This document shows, one piece after another, positions 7,741 through 15,570 of a DNA stretch of 64,000 nucleotides. Position 1 is the stretch's first letter, and every line of letters begins with the position of its first letter. Both the position numbers and the translations under genes were made by a program. The stretch is taken from NCBI RefSeq assembly GCF_020166105.1, contig NZ_JAIUJY010000004.1:248001-312000 (forward strand), given 5' to 3'. The stretch comes from Blastococcus sp. LR1 (GTDB lineage Bacteria; Actinomycetota; Actinomycetes; Mycobacteriales; Geodermatophilaceae). Below the pieces are notes generated by a model that did not search any database, was not told the DNA's origin, and saw only the letters and a program-made list of their open reading frames with translations.

Positions 7741-8801
7741 CTCCGCCGCCTGGCGTCCGGCTCGCGCTCGGTGTCCCCAGGCGCCTGCCGCTGCGACGCA
7801 CGACCCCAGACCGGCTGGAGCGCGGCGATCTCCTCGTCGGTCGCGACGCGGAACGGGGGCGTGACCGGTGCCTGGAACGCCTTCCGCCCCTGTCCGCGGG
7901 TGGCCCGGAGACTCAGGTAGATCGAGATCCCGATGATCGTGGTGATCACGGCGAGGCTGATGGTGGTCGGGATGTAGAAGAGGTCGACCTTGAGCATCAT
8001 CTTGATGCCGACCCAGATCAGCACCAGGGCCAGGCCGATCTTCAGGTAGATGAAGCGGTGGATGAGGTCGGCGAGCAGGAAGTACATCGCCCGCAGTCCC
8101 AGGATGGCGAACGCGTTGGCGGTGAAGACGAGGAACGGCTCGTCGGTGACCGCGAAGATCGCCGGGATCGAGTCGACGGCGAAGATGACGTCGGTGATCT
8201 CGACCAGGACCAGCACCGCCAGCAGCGGGGTGGCCATCAGGAGGCCGTTGCGGCGGATGAGGAAGCGCTGCCCGTGGTAGGCGTCGGTGGTCGGGACGTA
8301 GCGGCGGAACAGCCGCAGCGCCTTCGACTTCTCCGGGTCGAGGTGCTCGTTGCGCTGGCGGATCATCTTGTACCCGGTCCACAGTAGGAACGCGGCGAAG
8401 ATGTAGAGGATCCAGCTGAAGCTGGCGATGAGCACCGACCCGCCGGCGATGAAGATGCCGCGGAAGATCAGCGCGCCGAGGACCCCGAAGAACAGCACTC
8501 GGTGCTGGTACTCCCGGGGAACGGCGAAGTAGGTGAAGATGATCGCCCAGACGAAGACGTTGTCGACCGCCAGCGATTTCTCGATCACATAGCCGGCGAA
8601 GTACTGCTGGCCGAACTCGGCGCCGTAGGCGGACCAGATATAGGCCCCGAACGCGAGCCCGATGGCCACCCAGATCGCCGACCAGACCGCGGCCTCGCGC
8701 ACGCCGATGACGTGGGCTTTGCGATGCGCGAACAGGTCCACGGCGAGCATGGCGACGATGCCGCCGAGCACGGCCAACCACAACCACAACGGGACATCCA
8801 T
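7737..8801 (-). CDS. TerC/Alx-family integral membrane protein, copy 1
   Basis: A 354-residue protein of the TerC family (related to E. coli Alx, YgdQ and TerC), implicated in metal-ion export, Mn homeostasis and tellurite resistance. About eight hydrophobic segments are visible. The family signatures are present: WSAIWVAIGLAFG, the acidic intramembrane motif SLAVDNVFVWAIIF, and LVEITDVIFAVDSIPAIFAV, whose Asp/Glu residues are thought to bind the transported ion. ATG at 8801 with GGAG upstream. Downstream it is coupled to a UspA-like gene. Upstream and divergent lies a winged-helix regulator destroyed by insertion sequences, so its normal control is probably lost. All but the last 14 residues are identical to copy 2 at 14506-15570. 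Confidence 0.9.
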   Translation of the reverse strand: MDVPLWLWLAVLGGIVAMLAVDLFAHRKAHVIGVREAAVWSAIWVAIGLAFGAYIWSAYGAEFGQQYFAGYVIEKSLAVDNVFVWAIIFTYFAVPREYQHRVLFFGVLGALIFRGIFIAGGSVLIASFSWILYIFAAFLLWTGYKMIRQRNEHLDPEKSKALRLFRRYVPTTDAYHGQRFLIRRNGLLMATPLLAVLVLVEITDVIFAVDSIPAIFAVTDEPFLVFTANAFAILGLRAMYFLLADLIHRFIYLKIGLALVLIWVGIKMMLKVDLFYIPTTISLAVITTIIGISIYLSLRATRGQGRKAFQAPVTPPFRVATDEEIAALQPVWGRASQRQAPGDTEREPDARRRR

Positions 8802-8825
8802 GCGGAGACTCCTGCCTCGGTCGGT
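7782..8825. repeat. 1,044-bp direct repeat, left copy (terC coding block)
   Basis: Line-by-line comparison finds this block identical to 14551-15594 at a fixed offset of 6,769 bp, with the first mismatches at 7781/14550 and 8826/15595. It covers codons 1-340 of terC plus 24 bp upstream of the start; the last 14 codons and all flanks differ. Identity at synonymous positions indicates a very recent duplication or gene conversion. Confidence 0.95.
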
Positions 8826-9066
8826 ACTGCTGACCTGAGGTCTCTCCCGGCACCTCGGCGCGGTCGCCGGGCGCCCGCTACGCCGAGTCCCTCCGGCGGG
8901 ACCGTACTGACGGCAGAAGCGTCGCTGGGGATACTCCCCTCCTGCACACGAGTGAAGCACACTTCAGCTATCGACGTCGAGGGACCACGGCGAAGGGGGA
9001 ACACATGCCTGAGGACCGCCGTCGGTCCTGGACGTTCCTGACCAACCACGGCCACGTGCTGCTAGC

Positions 9067-10195
9067 TGTGATGACCAGGCACGTTGGTCGAGGACCTGCG
9101 ATCACAGCGTCTGACGTGTAGATGGGCGAAGGCCTCCCGGTGTGGAGTGGAGCTGTTGAGGAACCGCTCCGCCACCAGAGGAGGCCTTCGTGGCCCACGC
9201 TACCCATGTCAACGCTGCCCTGACGCCTCGTGCGCGACTCCGTCTTGGTCAGCTGGTGATCGACCACGGCTGGCCCCCCGCCCGCGCAGCCGAGCGTTAC
9301 GACGTCTCGTGGCGCACCGCGCAGAAGTGGGCCGAGCGCTACCGCGACGAGGGGCCCGCGGGGATGTTCGACCGTTCCTCGGCGCCGCATCGTCAGCCGA
9401 ACCGGACGCCGGCCCCGGTGGTCCGCAAGATCGTGCACCTGCGGTGGAAGCAGCGGCTGGGACCGGTAGAGATCGGCGACCGGCTCGGCATGGCCTCCTC
9501 GACCGTGCATGCGGTCCTGGTTCGCTGCCGGATCAACCGGCTCACCCACATCGACCGCGCGACCGGCGAGGCGATCAGACGCTACGAGCACGAGCGCCCC
9601 GGCGACCTGATCCACGTCGACGTGAAGAAGCTCGGCAGGGTCCCCGATGGTGGCGGGTGGCGCTACACCGGCCGGGAACAGGGGTTCAGGAACCGCGCGA
9701 GGACCGTGGCCCGCACCGGTGCACCCAGGAGCAAGTACCGCCAGCCGTTGATCGGCACGTGCTACCTGCACACCGTCATCGACGACCACTCCCGGGTCGC
9801 CTACGTCGAGGCGCGCGACGACGAGACCAAGGAGACCTCGGTCGCCGTGCTGCGCAACGCCGTCGCCTGGTTCGCTGAACGAGGTGTCACCGTGCACCGG
9901 GTGCTCAGCGACAACGGCGGCGCCTACCGCTCCTTCCTGTGGCGCGACACCTGCGCCGAGCTGGGCATCACGCCGAAGAAGACACGGCCCTACCGCCCAC
10001 AGACCAACGGCAAGATCGAGCGCTTCCACCGAACACTCACCGAGGGCTGGGCATTCAAGAAGTTCTACAACTCCGAGTCAGCTCGGCTCGCGGCTCTGCC
10101 AGCATGGGTCCACCAGTACAACCACCACCGGCCCCACTCAGCGGTCGGGAAGGCGCCACCCATCACCAGGTTGAACAACCTGGCAGGGCATCACA
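9067..10195 (+). mobile_element. IS481-family insertion sequence, complete
   Basis: A 1,129-bp element with imperfect terminal inverted repeats beginning TGTGATG at both ends (about 19 of the first 25 positions match) and one transposase gene. The 6-bp target duplication is GCTAGC: 9061-9066 on the left, and on the right GCTA at 10196-10199 plus GC at 11176-11177, now split by the second IS. NCTAGN is the known target preference of IS481. Removing it restores the reading frame of the interrupted regulator. Confidence 0.9.
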
Positions 10196-10200
10196 GCTAG
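9190..10200 (+). CDS. IS481-family DDE transposase
   Basis: A 336-residue transposase starting at GTG 9190. The N-terminal half holds helix-turn-helix domains (RARLRLGQLVIDHGWPPARA; AERYDVSWRTAQKWAERY). The C-terminal integrase core (rve) carries the DDE triad in IHVDVKKLG, VLSDNGGAYRS and PQTNGKIERFHRTL. The length is normal and there is no frameshift, so the element may be active. The last codon, AGC, straddles the IS end, and the TAG stop at 10198-10200 is contributed mostly by the CTAG target sequence, not by the IS. Insertion outside a CTAG-like site would extend the protein. Confidence 0.93.
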   Translation: MAHATHVNAALTPRARLRLGQLVIDHGWPPARAAERYDVSWRTAQKWAERYRDEGPAGMFDRSSAPHRQPNRTPAPVVRKIVHLRWKQRLGPVEIGDRLGMASSTVHAVLVRCRINRLTHIDRATGEAIRRYEHERPGDLIHVDVKKLGRVPDGGGWRYTGREQGFRNRARTVARTGAPRSKYRQPLIGTCYLHTVIDDHSRVAYVEARDDETKETSVAVLRNAVAWFAERGVTVHRVLSDNGGAYRSFLWRDTCAELGITPKKTRPYRPQTNGKIERFHRTLTEGWAFKKFYNSESARLAALPAWVHQYNHHRPHSAVGKAPPITRLNNLAGHHS

Positions 10201-10210
10201 GGCGCGTCTC

Positions 10211-10975
10211 CTAAGTCGTTAGCCACATGGTGATGGCCCGGAGGACGACGGCTCCTCGGTAGACGGTGGCGAGCCTGTCGTAGCGGGTGGCGATGCCACG
10301 CCATTGCTTGTGGTCGTTGAACGAGCGCTCGATGACGTTGCGGCCCTTGTAGGTGATCGGGTCGAAGGCCGGTGGTCGGCCACCGGCCGAGCCGCGGCGA
10401 GCGCGATGTCTGACCTGGTCAGACGGTTGCGGGATCACCGCGGTGATACCGCGCTCGCGAAGCATGGTCCTGGTGGCGCGAGAGGAGTAGGCCTTGTCGC
10501 CGATCAGCGCTGTGGGGCGGGTGCGTGGTCGGCCTGGCCCCAGTCGGCGCACCGCGAGTTGAGCCAGCAGCGGCTGCAGCATCGGGGAGTCGCCGGCCTG
10601 CCCGGGTGTCAGCGCGATGACCAGCGGTCTACCGCGGCCGTCGACGAGCTGGTGAATCTTGGTGGACAGGCCGCCCCGGGAGCGTCCGATCGCATGATCG
10701 GGCGGTTCTTCCCACGGGTTCTTGTAACTCGGCTCAGCCCCCTGTGTGGCGCACCGGACGACGGCCGGCGGGCTCCTCCACCCGACTGGCGTTGGTCGCG
10801 TGCTGATGGGCCCGGTTGACGGTGGAGTCCACGCTGACCATCCAGTCGATGTCTCCCGCGGCCTGCGCTTCGGCGAGCAGCCGGGCGTGGATCTTGTCCC
10901 ACGTGCCATCGGTGCTGAACCGGTGGTGCCGCTTCCACACGGTCTGCCACGGGCCGAACGAGGCGGGCAGATCAC
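10211..10975 (-). CDS. IS5-family transposase OrfB (C-terminal catalytic frame)
   Basis: Only the part after the frameshift zone (roughly 10790 downward) is genuine. It contains DHAIGRSRGGLSTKIHQLVD, then LIGDKAYSSRATR with the second catalytic Asp, and KGRNVIERSFNDHKQWRGIA with the catalytic Glu in the 'Y...R..VER.F...K..R...TRYDK' context. The first 60 codons of the open frame are antisense-like filler overlapping OrfA. The stop lies 10 bp inside the left inverted repeat. It supplies the catalytic core of the frameshifted OrfAB transposase. Confidence 0.8.
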   Translation of the reverse strand: MICPPRSARGRPCGSGTTGSAPMARGTRSTPGCSPKRRPRETSTGWSAWTPPSTGPISTRPTPVGWRSPPAVVRCATQGAEPSYKNPWEEPPDHAIGRSRGGLSTKIHQLVDGRGRPLVIALTPGQAGDSPMLQPLLAQLAVRRLGPGRPRTRPTALIGDKAYSSRATRTMLRERGITAVIPQPSDQVRHRARRGSAGGRPPAFDPITYKGRNVIERSFNDHKQWRGIATRYDRLATVYRGAVVLRAITMWLTT

Positions 10976-11126
10976 GCCACGCGACCCCAGTCCGGAACCG
11001 GTAGATCACCCCTTCCACGACCTGGCGGTGATCGCGGAAGGGCCGCGATCTCACGCCGTCCGAGGACGGCATCAACGCCTCAATCCGCTCCCACTGAGCG
11101 TCGGTCAGCACTCGATCGCGAGACAT
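10734..11126 (-). CDS. IS5-family transposase OrfA (N-terminal frame)
   Basis: A 130-residue frame. It starts with LTDAQWERIEALMPSSDG and continues VVEGVIYRFRTGVAWRDLP, then WQTVWKRHHRFSTDGTWDKI: the DUF4096-type N-terminal domain of IS5/IS427 transposases. The first catalytic Asp lies in SVDSTVNRAHQHA near the end. Translation must shift into the overlapping second frame (10211-10975) to make full-length enzyme. The unshifted product ends in an unrelated short tail (RRPVRHTGG), consistent with programmed frameshifting, though an inactivating indel cannot be excluded. Confidence 0.85.
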   Translation of the reverse strand: MSRDRVLTDAQWERIEALMPSSDGVRSRPFRDHRQVVEGVIYRFRTGVAWRDLPASFGPWQTVWKRHHRFSTDGTWDKIHARLLAEAQAAGDIDWMVSVDSTVNRAHQHATNASRVEEPAGRRPVRHTGG

Positions 11127-11607
11127 ATCCGCAGCAAATCAGCCCCACCACGCTCAACTTAGGAGACACGCCCTAGCCGTCGCCGCCGACCCCGACGCCC
11201 GGGTTGCGGAGATTGCGGCGCGGGTCCGCATCACCGAACGCGCCACGCTGTCGATCTTGCGCGACCTCGAGGCCGAGGGATACCTGGTTCGTGCCCGCCG
11301 TGGCCGCCGCACGCACTACGCCCTCCGGCCGCACCAACCCTTCCGCCACCCCACGACCGCCGACCACGAGATCGACGAACTGCTCGGCCTCTTCACGCCA
11401 GGTCAAGCCGCCGAACCGACCCGCCGGGCCGTAGCCGGTCCAGCGACCCGTGGCGGGGCCACCGGAGTGCCGCCGGGCCCTCCCTGATCGGATGACACCT
11501 GTGTCGGCGGGATCCTGCCCGGATGATCCGATTGCCCTCCAGACCGACCTTGCCCGACCTTCTCCTCGCAGTGATCCACAACGGCCGATCCGGGCACTGC
11601 CGGCGTT

Positions 11608-12845
11608 TCAGCTGCTCTCCGGGGCCCCGCCGGGGCGGTCGAGCTGCCGGTTACCACCGTGGCCTCCGCGGCCGACCAGGATGAAGGCACCGAGGGCACC
11701 GGCGACGGCCGATCCCGCGAGGATGCCGATCTTGGCCTGGTTCACCAACAGAGCGTCGTCGTAGGCGAGTCCGGCGATGAACAGCGACACGGTGAATCCG
11801 ATCCCGCCGAGAGCGGCAACCCCCCAGACCGTCCGGAACCCCGCGCCTGCCGGAAGCGTTCCCCAGCGGGCTCGCACGGCTAGGTGGGCCGCACCGGCTA
11901 TGCCGAGGACCTTGCCGACAACGAGCCCGGCGACGATCGCCCACGCGAGACGGCTGCCCACCGCTTCTCCGAGCACGCCGCCGCCGAGGTCCACCCCGGC
12001 GTTGGCGAGGGCGAACAGCGGGACGATGACGTAGGCGGTGACCGGGTGCAGCCGGTGCTCGACCGCGACAAGGACCTCCCGCCCGTCGACCGGCCGGGCC
12101 GGAACCAGCAGTCCGAGGGCAACCCCCGCGATGGTCGCGTGCACCCCCGAGTTGAAGACAGCGACCCAGGCGACACCGGCGAGCGGGACCTGGATCCACC
12201 ACCGGGCCAGGCCGGCGCGCCAGGCTGCGGTGACCAATGCCAGAGTGAGCGCGGCGGCGCCGAGCCAGCCCAGGGCGATGTCGTCGGAGTAGAACACCGC
12301 GATGACCGTGATGGCGATGATGTCGTCGACGATCGCGACGGACAGCAGGAAGAGCTTCGCGCTCGCCGGCACGCGGTCGCCCAGCAGCGCCATGATGCCG
12401 ACCGCGAAGGCGATGCGGTCGCCATCGGGATGCCCCATCCCGCCCGCGCCGGCCCGCCGCCGACCACGGCGAGGAACAGCGCAGCCGGGAGAAGCACACC
12501 GCCGAGCGCGGCCACGGCGGGCAGGGCTGCCGCGCGCCGGTCGCGCAACTCCCCAACAACGAGTTCGCGCTTGATCTCCAAGCCGACGACGAAGAAGAAC
12601 AGCGCCATGAGCAGGTCGTTGACCCAGTGCTGCAGGTCCTCAGTGATCGCGAAGGGCGCGGCGCCGATGGTCAGCTCCCGGTGCCAAAAGGAGTCGTAAC
12701 CCTCGCCCGCCGCGCTGTTGGCCCAGATAAGGGCGGCCGCGGTGGCCACTAGGAGGACCAGGCCGCCGGAAGCCTCAGCGTGCAGGAACCTCTGCACCGG
12801 CGAGAGAATCCGCGTGAACCGTCCGCCGTCCCCTTCGACGCCCAC
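11608..12845 (-). pseudogene. nhaA: NhaA Na+/H+ antiporter gene broken by a one-base deletion
   Basis: Two overlapping frames together encode a full NhaA of about 412 residues. The first (start 12845) runs through FLHAEASGGLVLLVATAAAL, HWVNDLLMALFFFVVGLEIK and GWGIPMAT. The second resumes as RIAFAVGIMALLGDRVPASA, VAIVDDIIAITVIAVFYSDD and ends at 11608 after GGIGFTVSLFIAGLAYDD. NhaA normally reads PMATDIAFALG here. The DNA has ACCG-CATCGCC where ACCGACATCGCC is expected, so one A is missing at about 12415/12416, exactly in the codon of the essential Asp (Asp133 in E. coli NhaA). A sequencing error would give the same picture. If real, the gene is inactive. Confidence 0.85.
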
Positions 12846-13019
12846 CTAGCCTTCTCCCGTCCTGCCGTTCCCGTTTACGACAAGAACCCCGCGAGGTTCC
12901 CGCGACCGGGGTCGGAATCTCAACCGCCCGAACTCCGCGGGGAGGTCTCCCGCTCATCCTTGCCGAGGGACCGCGGGATCCCGCCGGGATGCGCCACGTG
13001 CCCGGTCTGGTGCTCGGGG

Positions 13020-13262
13020 ACCCCAACACGTGACCGCAAGGGACAGCAAGGTGGGAATCTCCCGCGTGCCCGGGCCATACCCCGTGTGCACATTGGAGAA
13101 CCAGGTTGACGCCGATGAAGCCCAGGATGGCGGCCAGTCCGTAGCCCAGGTGCACCCGCCTGCCGAGCGCGCCCCCGAGGACGAAGTACAGCGCCTGAAG
13201 CAAGCGTTGGTGGCGATCACCAGGAATGGGTCACCGATGATGTCGTACACGCCCGGATTGCA
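13020..13262 (-). pseudogene. Remnant of a third TerC-family gene
   Basis: One minus frame reads IIGDPFLVIATNA, matching the TerC stretch 'DEPFLVFTANAF'. After a frameshift near 13205 the next frame reads LQALYFVLGGALGRRVHLGY and GLAAILGFIGVNLVLQCAHG, matching 'LGLRAMYFLL...' and the following helices of TerC. Only about 80 residues remain. The fragment differs enough from the two intact copies to be an older, distinct paralogue (closer to the class with 'YGLAVILGFIGVKLVL'). It is non-functional. The adjacent 12846-13019 holds no recognisable gene. Confidence 0.65.
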
Positions 13263-13297
13263 GAGATCGCGGCGCGGGTCCCGCATCATCGAACGGC
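13251..13297 (+). pseudogene. Remnant of a second copy of the winged-helix regulator
   Basis: The 47 bp GCCCGG.TTGC.GAGAT.GCGGCGCGGGTC..GCATCA.CGAACG matches 11191-11236 of the IS-interrupted regulator with four substitutions and one inserted C (IAEIAARV ... ERA). It directly abuts the terC remnant, reproducing the regulator/terC neighbourhood seen at 8801-9005. It is too short to function. Confidence 0.55.
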
Positions 13298-13317
13298 CAG
13301 ATGCTCACCCCCATGGG

Positions 13318-13467
13318 ATCCTCGTCGTCTCAAAGGGAATGGTCGAGCGGGCCGATGACCGGCTGCACTGGGTCCGCCGCGTGACCTTGCCGAAGAGCAC
13401 GGCCAATGCCGAACCGCGGCTTGCCGCCCAGGTCCTGGCCACCCTGCGCAACACCGCACATCAGCCT
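13318..13467 (+). pseudogene. Remnant of an ISAs1-type transposase C-terminus
   Basis: The plus-strand frame reads ERADDRLHWVRRVTLPKST and AQVLATLRNTA, which fits the ISAs1-family C-terminal signature 'E..LHWVRDVTF.ED......GNAP.VMA.LRNLAI'. The two halves are correctly spaced (about 20 residues apart). No start, no upstream catalytic domain and no inverted repeats are visible, and an 8-bp tandem repeat begins right after it. Recognition is by motif memory only, so moderate confidence. Confidence 0.5.
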
Positions 13468-13470
13468 CCA

Positions 13471-13574
13471 CCGACGCACCGACGCACCGACGCACCGACG
13501 CACCGACGCACCGACGCACCGACGCACCGACGCACCGACGCACCGACGCACCGACGCACCGACGCACCGACGCA
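13471..13574. repeat. Perfect tandem repeat, 13 copies of CCGACGCA
   Basis: 104 bp made of exactly thirteen 8-bp units with no mismatch, followed by a broken unit (CCGGAG). Because 8 is not a multiple of 3, every frame is open through it and encodes an eight-residue repeat such as HRRTDAPT. It lies among gene remnants, so it probably reflects slippage in unselected DNA; copy number should vary between strains. The flanking 13575-13721 holds no gene. Confidence 0.97.
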
Positions 13575-13721
13575 CCGGAGCGACCAGCATCGCCACTGCC
13601 TGGCGAGCGACCACCTAGCTAGCGCCGGATCCGTCTGGCGACCTTGATCACAAAACGAAGAGACCAACCTTTCCGAGCCCCTGCCGCGGGTTGCCGCTGA
13701 AGGCCTGTCGGCGCGGCGTGA

Positions 13722-14390
13722 CTACTTCAGCCCGCGCCGGATCCGGCCCGCGGAAAGACCGACGAGCCTGGCAACCACCATCGCGATGTAGAAGAGGCCG
13801 GCCAGCTGCTCGAGCATCACCACGCTCCTCGCGTGATCCTTCACCGGGACGATGTCCGACAGCCCCGTCCCGGACAGCGTCGAGAAGGACAAGAACAGCA
13901 GCTCCGTCCAGGACCGCGGCTCGTTCGGTGCCACTGCGGCGATGAAGCTGCCGGGGTCGAGGGCCTGCACCACGACGAAGGTGTGCGCGAACGCCCAGGC
14001 GAGCAGGGTGAAGACCGCGCCGATGGCGAACAGCTCGTCCGTGGTGACCACCTCGTCGGCGAGCATGTAGGCCAGCATGCTGGCGGCTGCGTAGAAGTAC
14101 AGCACCGCCTCGAACCCGGAGCTCCAGGCATTGAGCCCAGGGCTGCTCACAAAGACCTGCGCCACGAGCAGCACCGTCGCCGGCGCCGCCACCAGGAGCA
14201 CGACCCACGACAGCATCGGGGTCGCGCGGACGGCGATCACCACCAGCCCCAGGACCAGGAAGCCGAAGATCGCCAGCAGCGCCCCGCCGGCGACGCTGTC
14301 CTCCAGGAACGGGTAGAGGAGGACTCCCAGGATCTGTGCACCCAGCAGCGTCGCGCACGGCGTATCGCGGACGAAGCGGATCACTCGCAT
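13722..14390 (-). CDS. Ion-channel-like membrane protein with degenerate selectivity filter
   Basis: A 222-residue protein with about six hydrophobic segments (for example LLGAQILGVLLYPF, LLAIFGFLVLGLVVIAV, VVLLVAAPATVLLVAQVFV, IGAVFTLLAWAFAHTFVVV). Near the C-terminus LLFLSFSTLSGTGLSDIVPV followed by a last helix AGLFYIAMVVARLVGL matches the pore-loop/second-helix layout of two-TM potassium channels. The filter reads S-G-T-G-L-S-D instead of T-V-G-Y-G-D. It may conduct cations other than K+. No cytoplasmic RCK/TrkA domain follows. ATG at 14390; no clear strong Shine-Dalgarno. Carried beside nhaA and terC, it fits an ion-stress cargo. Confidence 0.75.
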   Translation of the reverse strand: MRVIRFVRDTPCATLLGAQILGVLLYPFLEDSVAGGALLAIFGFLVLGLVVIAVRATPMLSWVVLLVAAPATVLLVAQVFVSSPGLNAWSSGFEAVLYFYAAASMLAYMLADEVVTTDELFAIGAVFTLLAWAFAHTFVVVQALDPGSFIAAVAPNEPRSWTELLFLSFSTLSGTGLSDIVPVKDHARSVVMLEQLAGLFYIAMVVARLVGLSAGRIRRGLK

Positions 14391-14505
14391 TGACGGAGGC
14401 TAGCCAGCGAGGTCTTCGCCTCCACGGAGAACGGGCCTCACCGGTGGTGGCGGCTGCTGTGCCCCGCCGCCACGAGAGGTCGGACGCCCGGCGATCCGGC
14501 CCGGG

Positions 14506-15570
14506 TCACCGCCGTTCGCCGGAGTCCGGACCTCGGTCGGTGTCCGCCGTCGCCTGCCGCTGCGACGCACGACCCCAGACCGGCTGGAGCGCGGCGATCT
14601 CCTCGTCGGTCGCGACGCGGAACGGGGGCGTGACCGGTGCCTGGAACGCCTTCCGCCCCTGTCCGCGGGTGGCCCGGAGACTCAGGTAGATCGAGATCCC
14701 GATGATCGTGGTGATCACGGCGAGGCTGATGGTGGTCGGGATGTAGAAGAGGTCGACCTTGAGCATCATCTTGATGCCGACCCAGATCAGCACCAGGGCC
14801 AGGCCGATCTTCAGGTAGATGAAGCGGTGGATGAGGTCGGCGAGCAGGAAGTACATCGCCCGCAGTCCCAGGATGGCGAACGCGTTGGCGGTGAAGACGA
14901 GGAACGGCTCGTCGGTGACCGCGAAGATCGCCGGGATCGAGTCGACGGCGAAGATGACGTCGGTGATCTCGACCAGGACCAGCACCGCCAGCAGCGGGGT
15001 GGCCATCAGGAGGCCGTTGCGGCGGATGAGGAAGCGCTGCCCGTGGTAGGCGTCGGTGGTCGGGACGTAGCGGCGGAACAGCCGCAGCGCCTTCGACTTC
15101 TCCGGGTCGAGGTGCTCGTTGCGCTGGCGGATCATCTTGTACCCGGTCCACAGTAGGAACGCGGCGAAGATGTAGAGGATCCAGCTGAAGCTGGCGATGA
15201 GCACCGACCCGCCGGCGATGAAGATGCCGCGGAAGATCAGCGCGCCGAGGACCCCGAAGAACAGCACTCGGTGCTGGTACTCCCGGGGAACGGCGAAGTA
15301 GGTGAAGATGATCGCCCAGACGAAGACGTTGTCGACCGCCAGCGATTTCTCGATCACATAGCCGGCGAAGTACTGCTGGCCGAACTCGGCGCCGTAGGCG
15401 GACCAGATATAGGCCCCGAACGCGAGCCCGATGGCCACCCAGATCGCCGACCAGACCGCGGCCTCGCGCACGCCGATGACGTGGGCTTTGCGATGCGCGA
15501 ACAGGTCCACGGCGAGCATGGCGACGATGCCGCCGAGCACGGCCAACCACAACCACAACGGGACATCCAT
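14506..15570 (-). CDS. TerC/Alx-family integral membrane protein, copy 2
   Basis: A 354-residue protein, residue-for-residue identical to copy 1 (7737-8801) up to GRASQRQA; only the last 14 residues differ (ending DSGERR rather than DARRRR). The motifs SLAVDNVFVWAIIF and TDVIFAVDSIPAIFAV and the membrane topology are as for copy 1. It has the same 24-bp leader including the GGAG site but a different upstream region with no regulator, so it may be expressed differently. No UspA-like gene follows. It stands alone between the channel-like gene and the relaxase region. Confidence 0.9.
   Translation of the reverse strand: MDVPLWLWLAVLGGIVAMLAVDLFAHRKAHVIGVREAAVWSAIWVAIGLAFGAYIWSAYGAEFGQQYFAGYVIEKSLAVDNVFVWAIIFTYFAVPREYQHRVLFFGVLGALIFRGIFIAGGSVLIASFSWILYIFAAFLLWTGYKMIRQRNEHLDPEKSKALRLFRRYVPTTDAYHGQRFLIRRNGLLMATPLLAVLVLVEITDVIFAVDSIPAIFAVTDEPFLVFTANAFAILGLRAMYFLLADLIHRFIYLKIGLALVLIWVGIKMMLKVDLFYIPTTISLAVITTIIGISIYLSLRATRGQGRKAFQAPVTPPFRVATDEEIAALQPVWGRASQRQATADTDRGPDSGERR

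Larger units (their letters stand above)
10200..11173 (-). mobile_element. IS5-family (IS427-type) insertion sequence nested in the IS481 target duplication
   Basis: A 974-bp element bounded by inverted repeats GGGCGCGTCTCCTAAGT (10200-10216) and its complement ACTTAGGAGACACGCCC (11157-11173), with one mismatch in 17. A TA duplication flanks it (10198-10199 and 11174-11175). Deleting it rejoins GCTA and GC into GCTAGC, the right-hand duplication of the IS481 copy, so this insertion came second. It carries two overlapping minus-strand frames, as is usual for IS427-type elements using frameshifting. Confidence 0.88.
9005..11487 (+). pseudogene. Winged-helix transcriptional regulator split by two insertion sequences
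   Basis: The 5' part (9005-9066) reads MPEDRRRSWTFLTNHGHVLL. After removing 9067-11177 (both IS plus one target copy) the frame continues without a gap as AVAADPDARVAEIAARVRIT, then ERATLSILRDLEAEGYLVRA, RRGRRTHYALRPHQPFRHPT, and stops at 11485-11487. This is a single-domain ArsR/MarR-like winged helix found widely in actinobacteria; recognition helix about RITERATLSILRDLE, wing RARRGRRTHYAL. It faces terC copy 1 across a 203-bp promoter region and was probably its regulator (inference). The insertions truncate it after about 21 codons, so it should be inactive. Confidence 0.85.

Noticed and set aside
11257..11487. A separate small HTH gene starting at 11257
   Set aside because: It is the 3' fragment of the IS-interrupted regulator; joining it to 9005-9066 restores one frame.
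13441..13600. A CRISPR array
   Set aside because: Units are 8 bp with no spacers, and no cas genes are present.
13286..13667. Proteins made of HRRTDAPT/VRRCVGAS repeats
   Set aside because: They arise because an 8-bp tandem repeat leaves every frame open. There is no start signal or family, so not genes.
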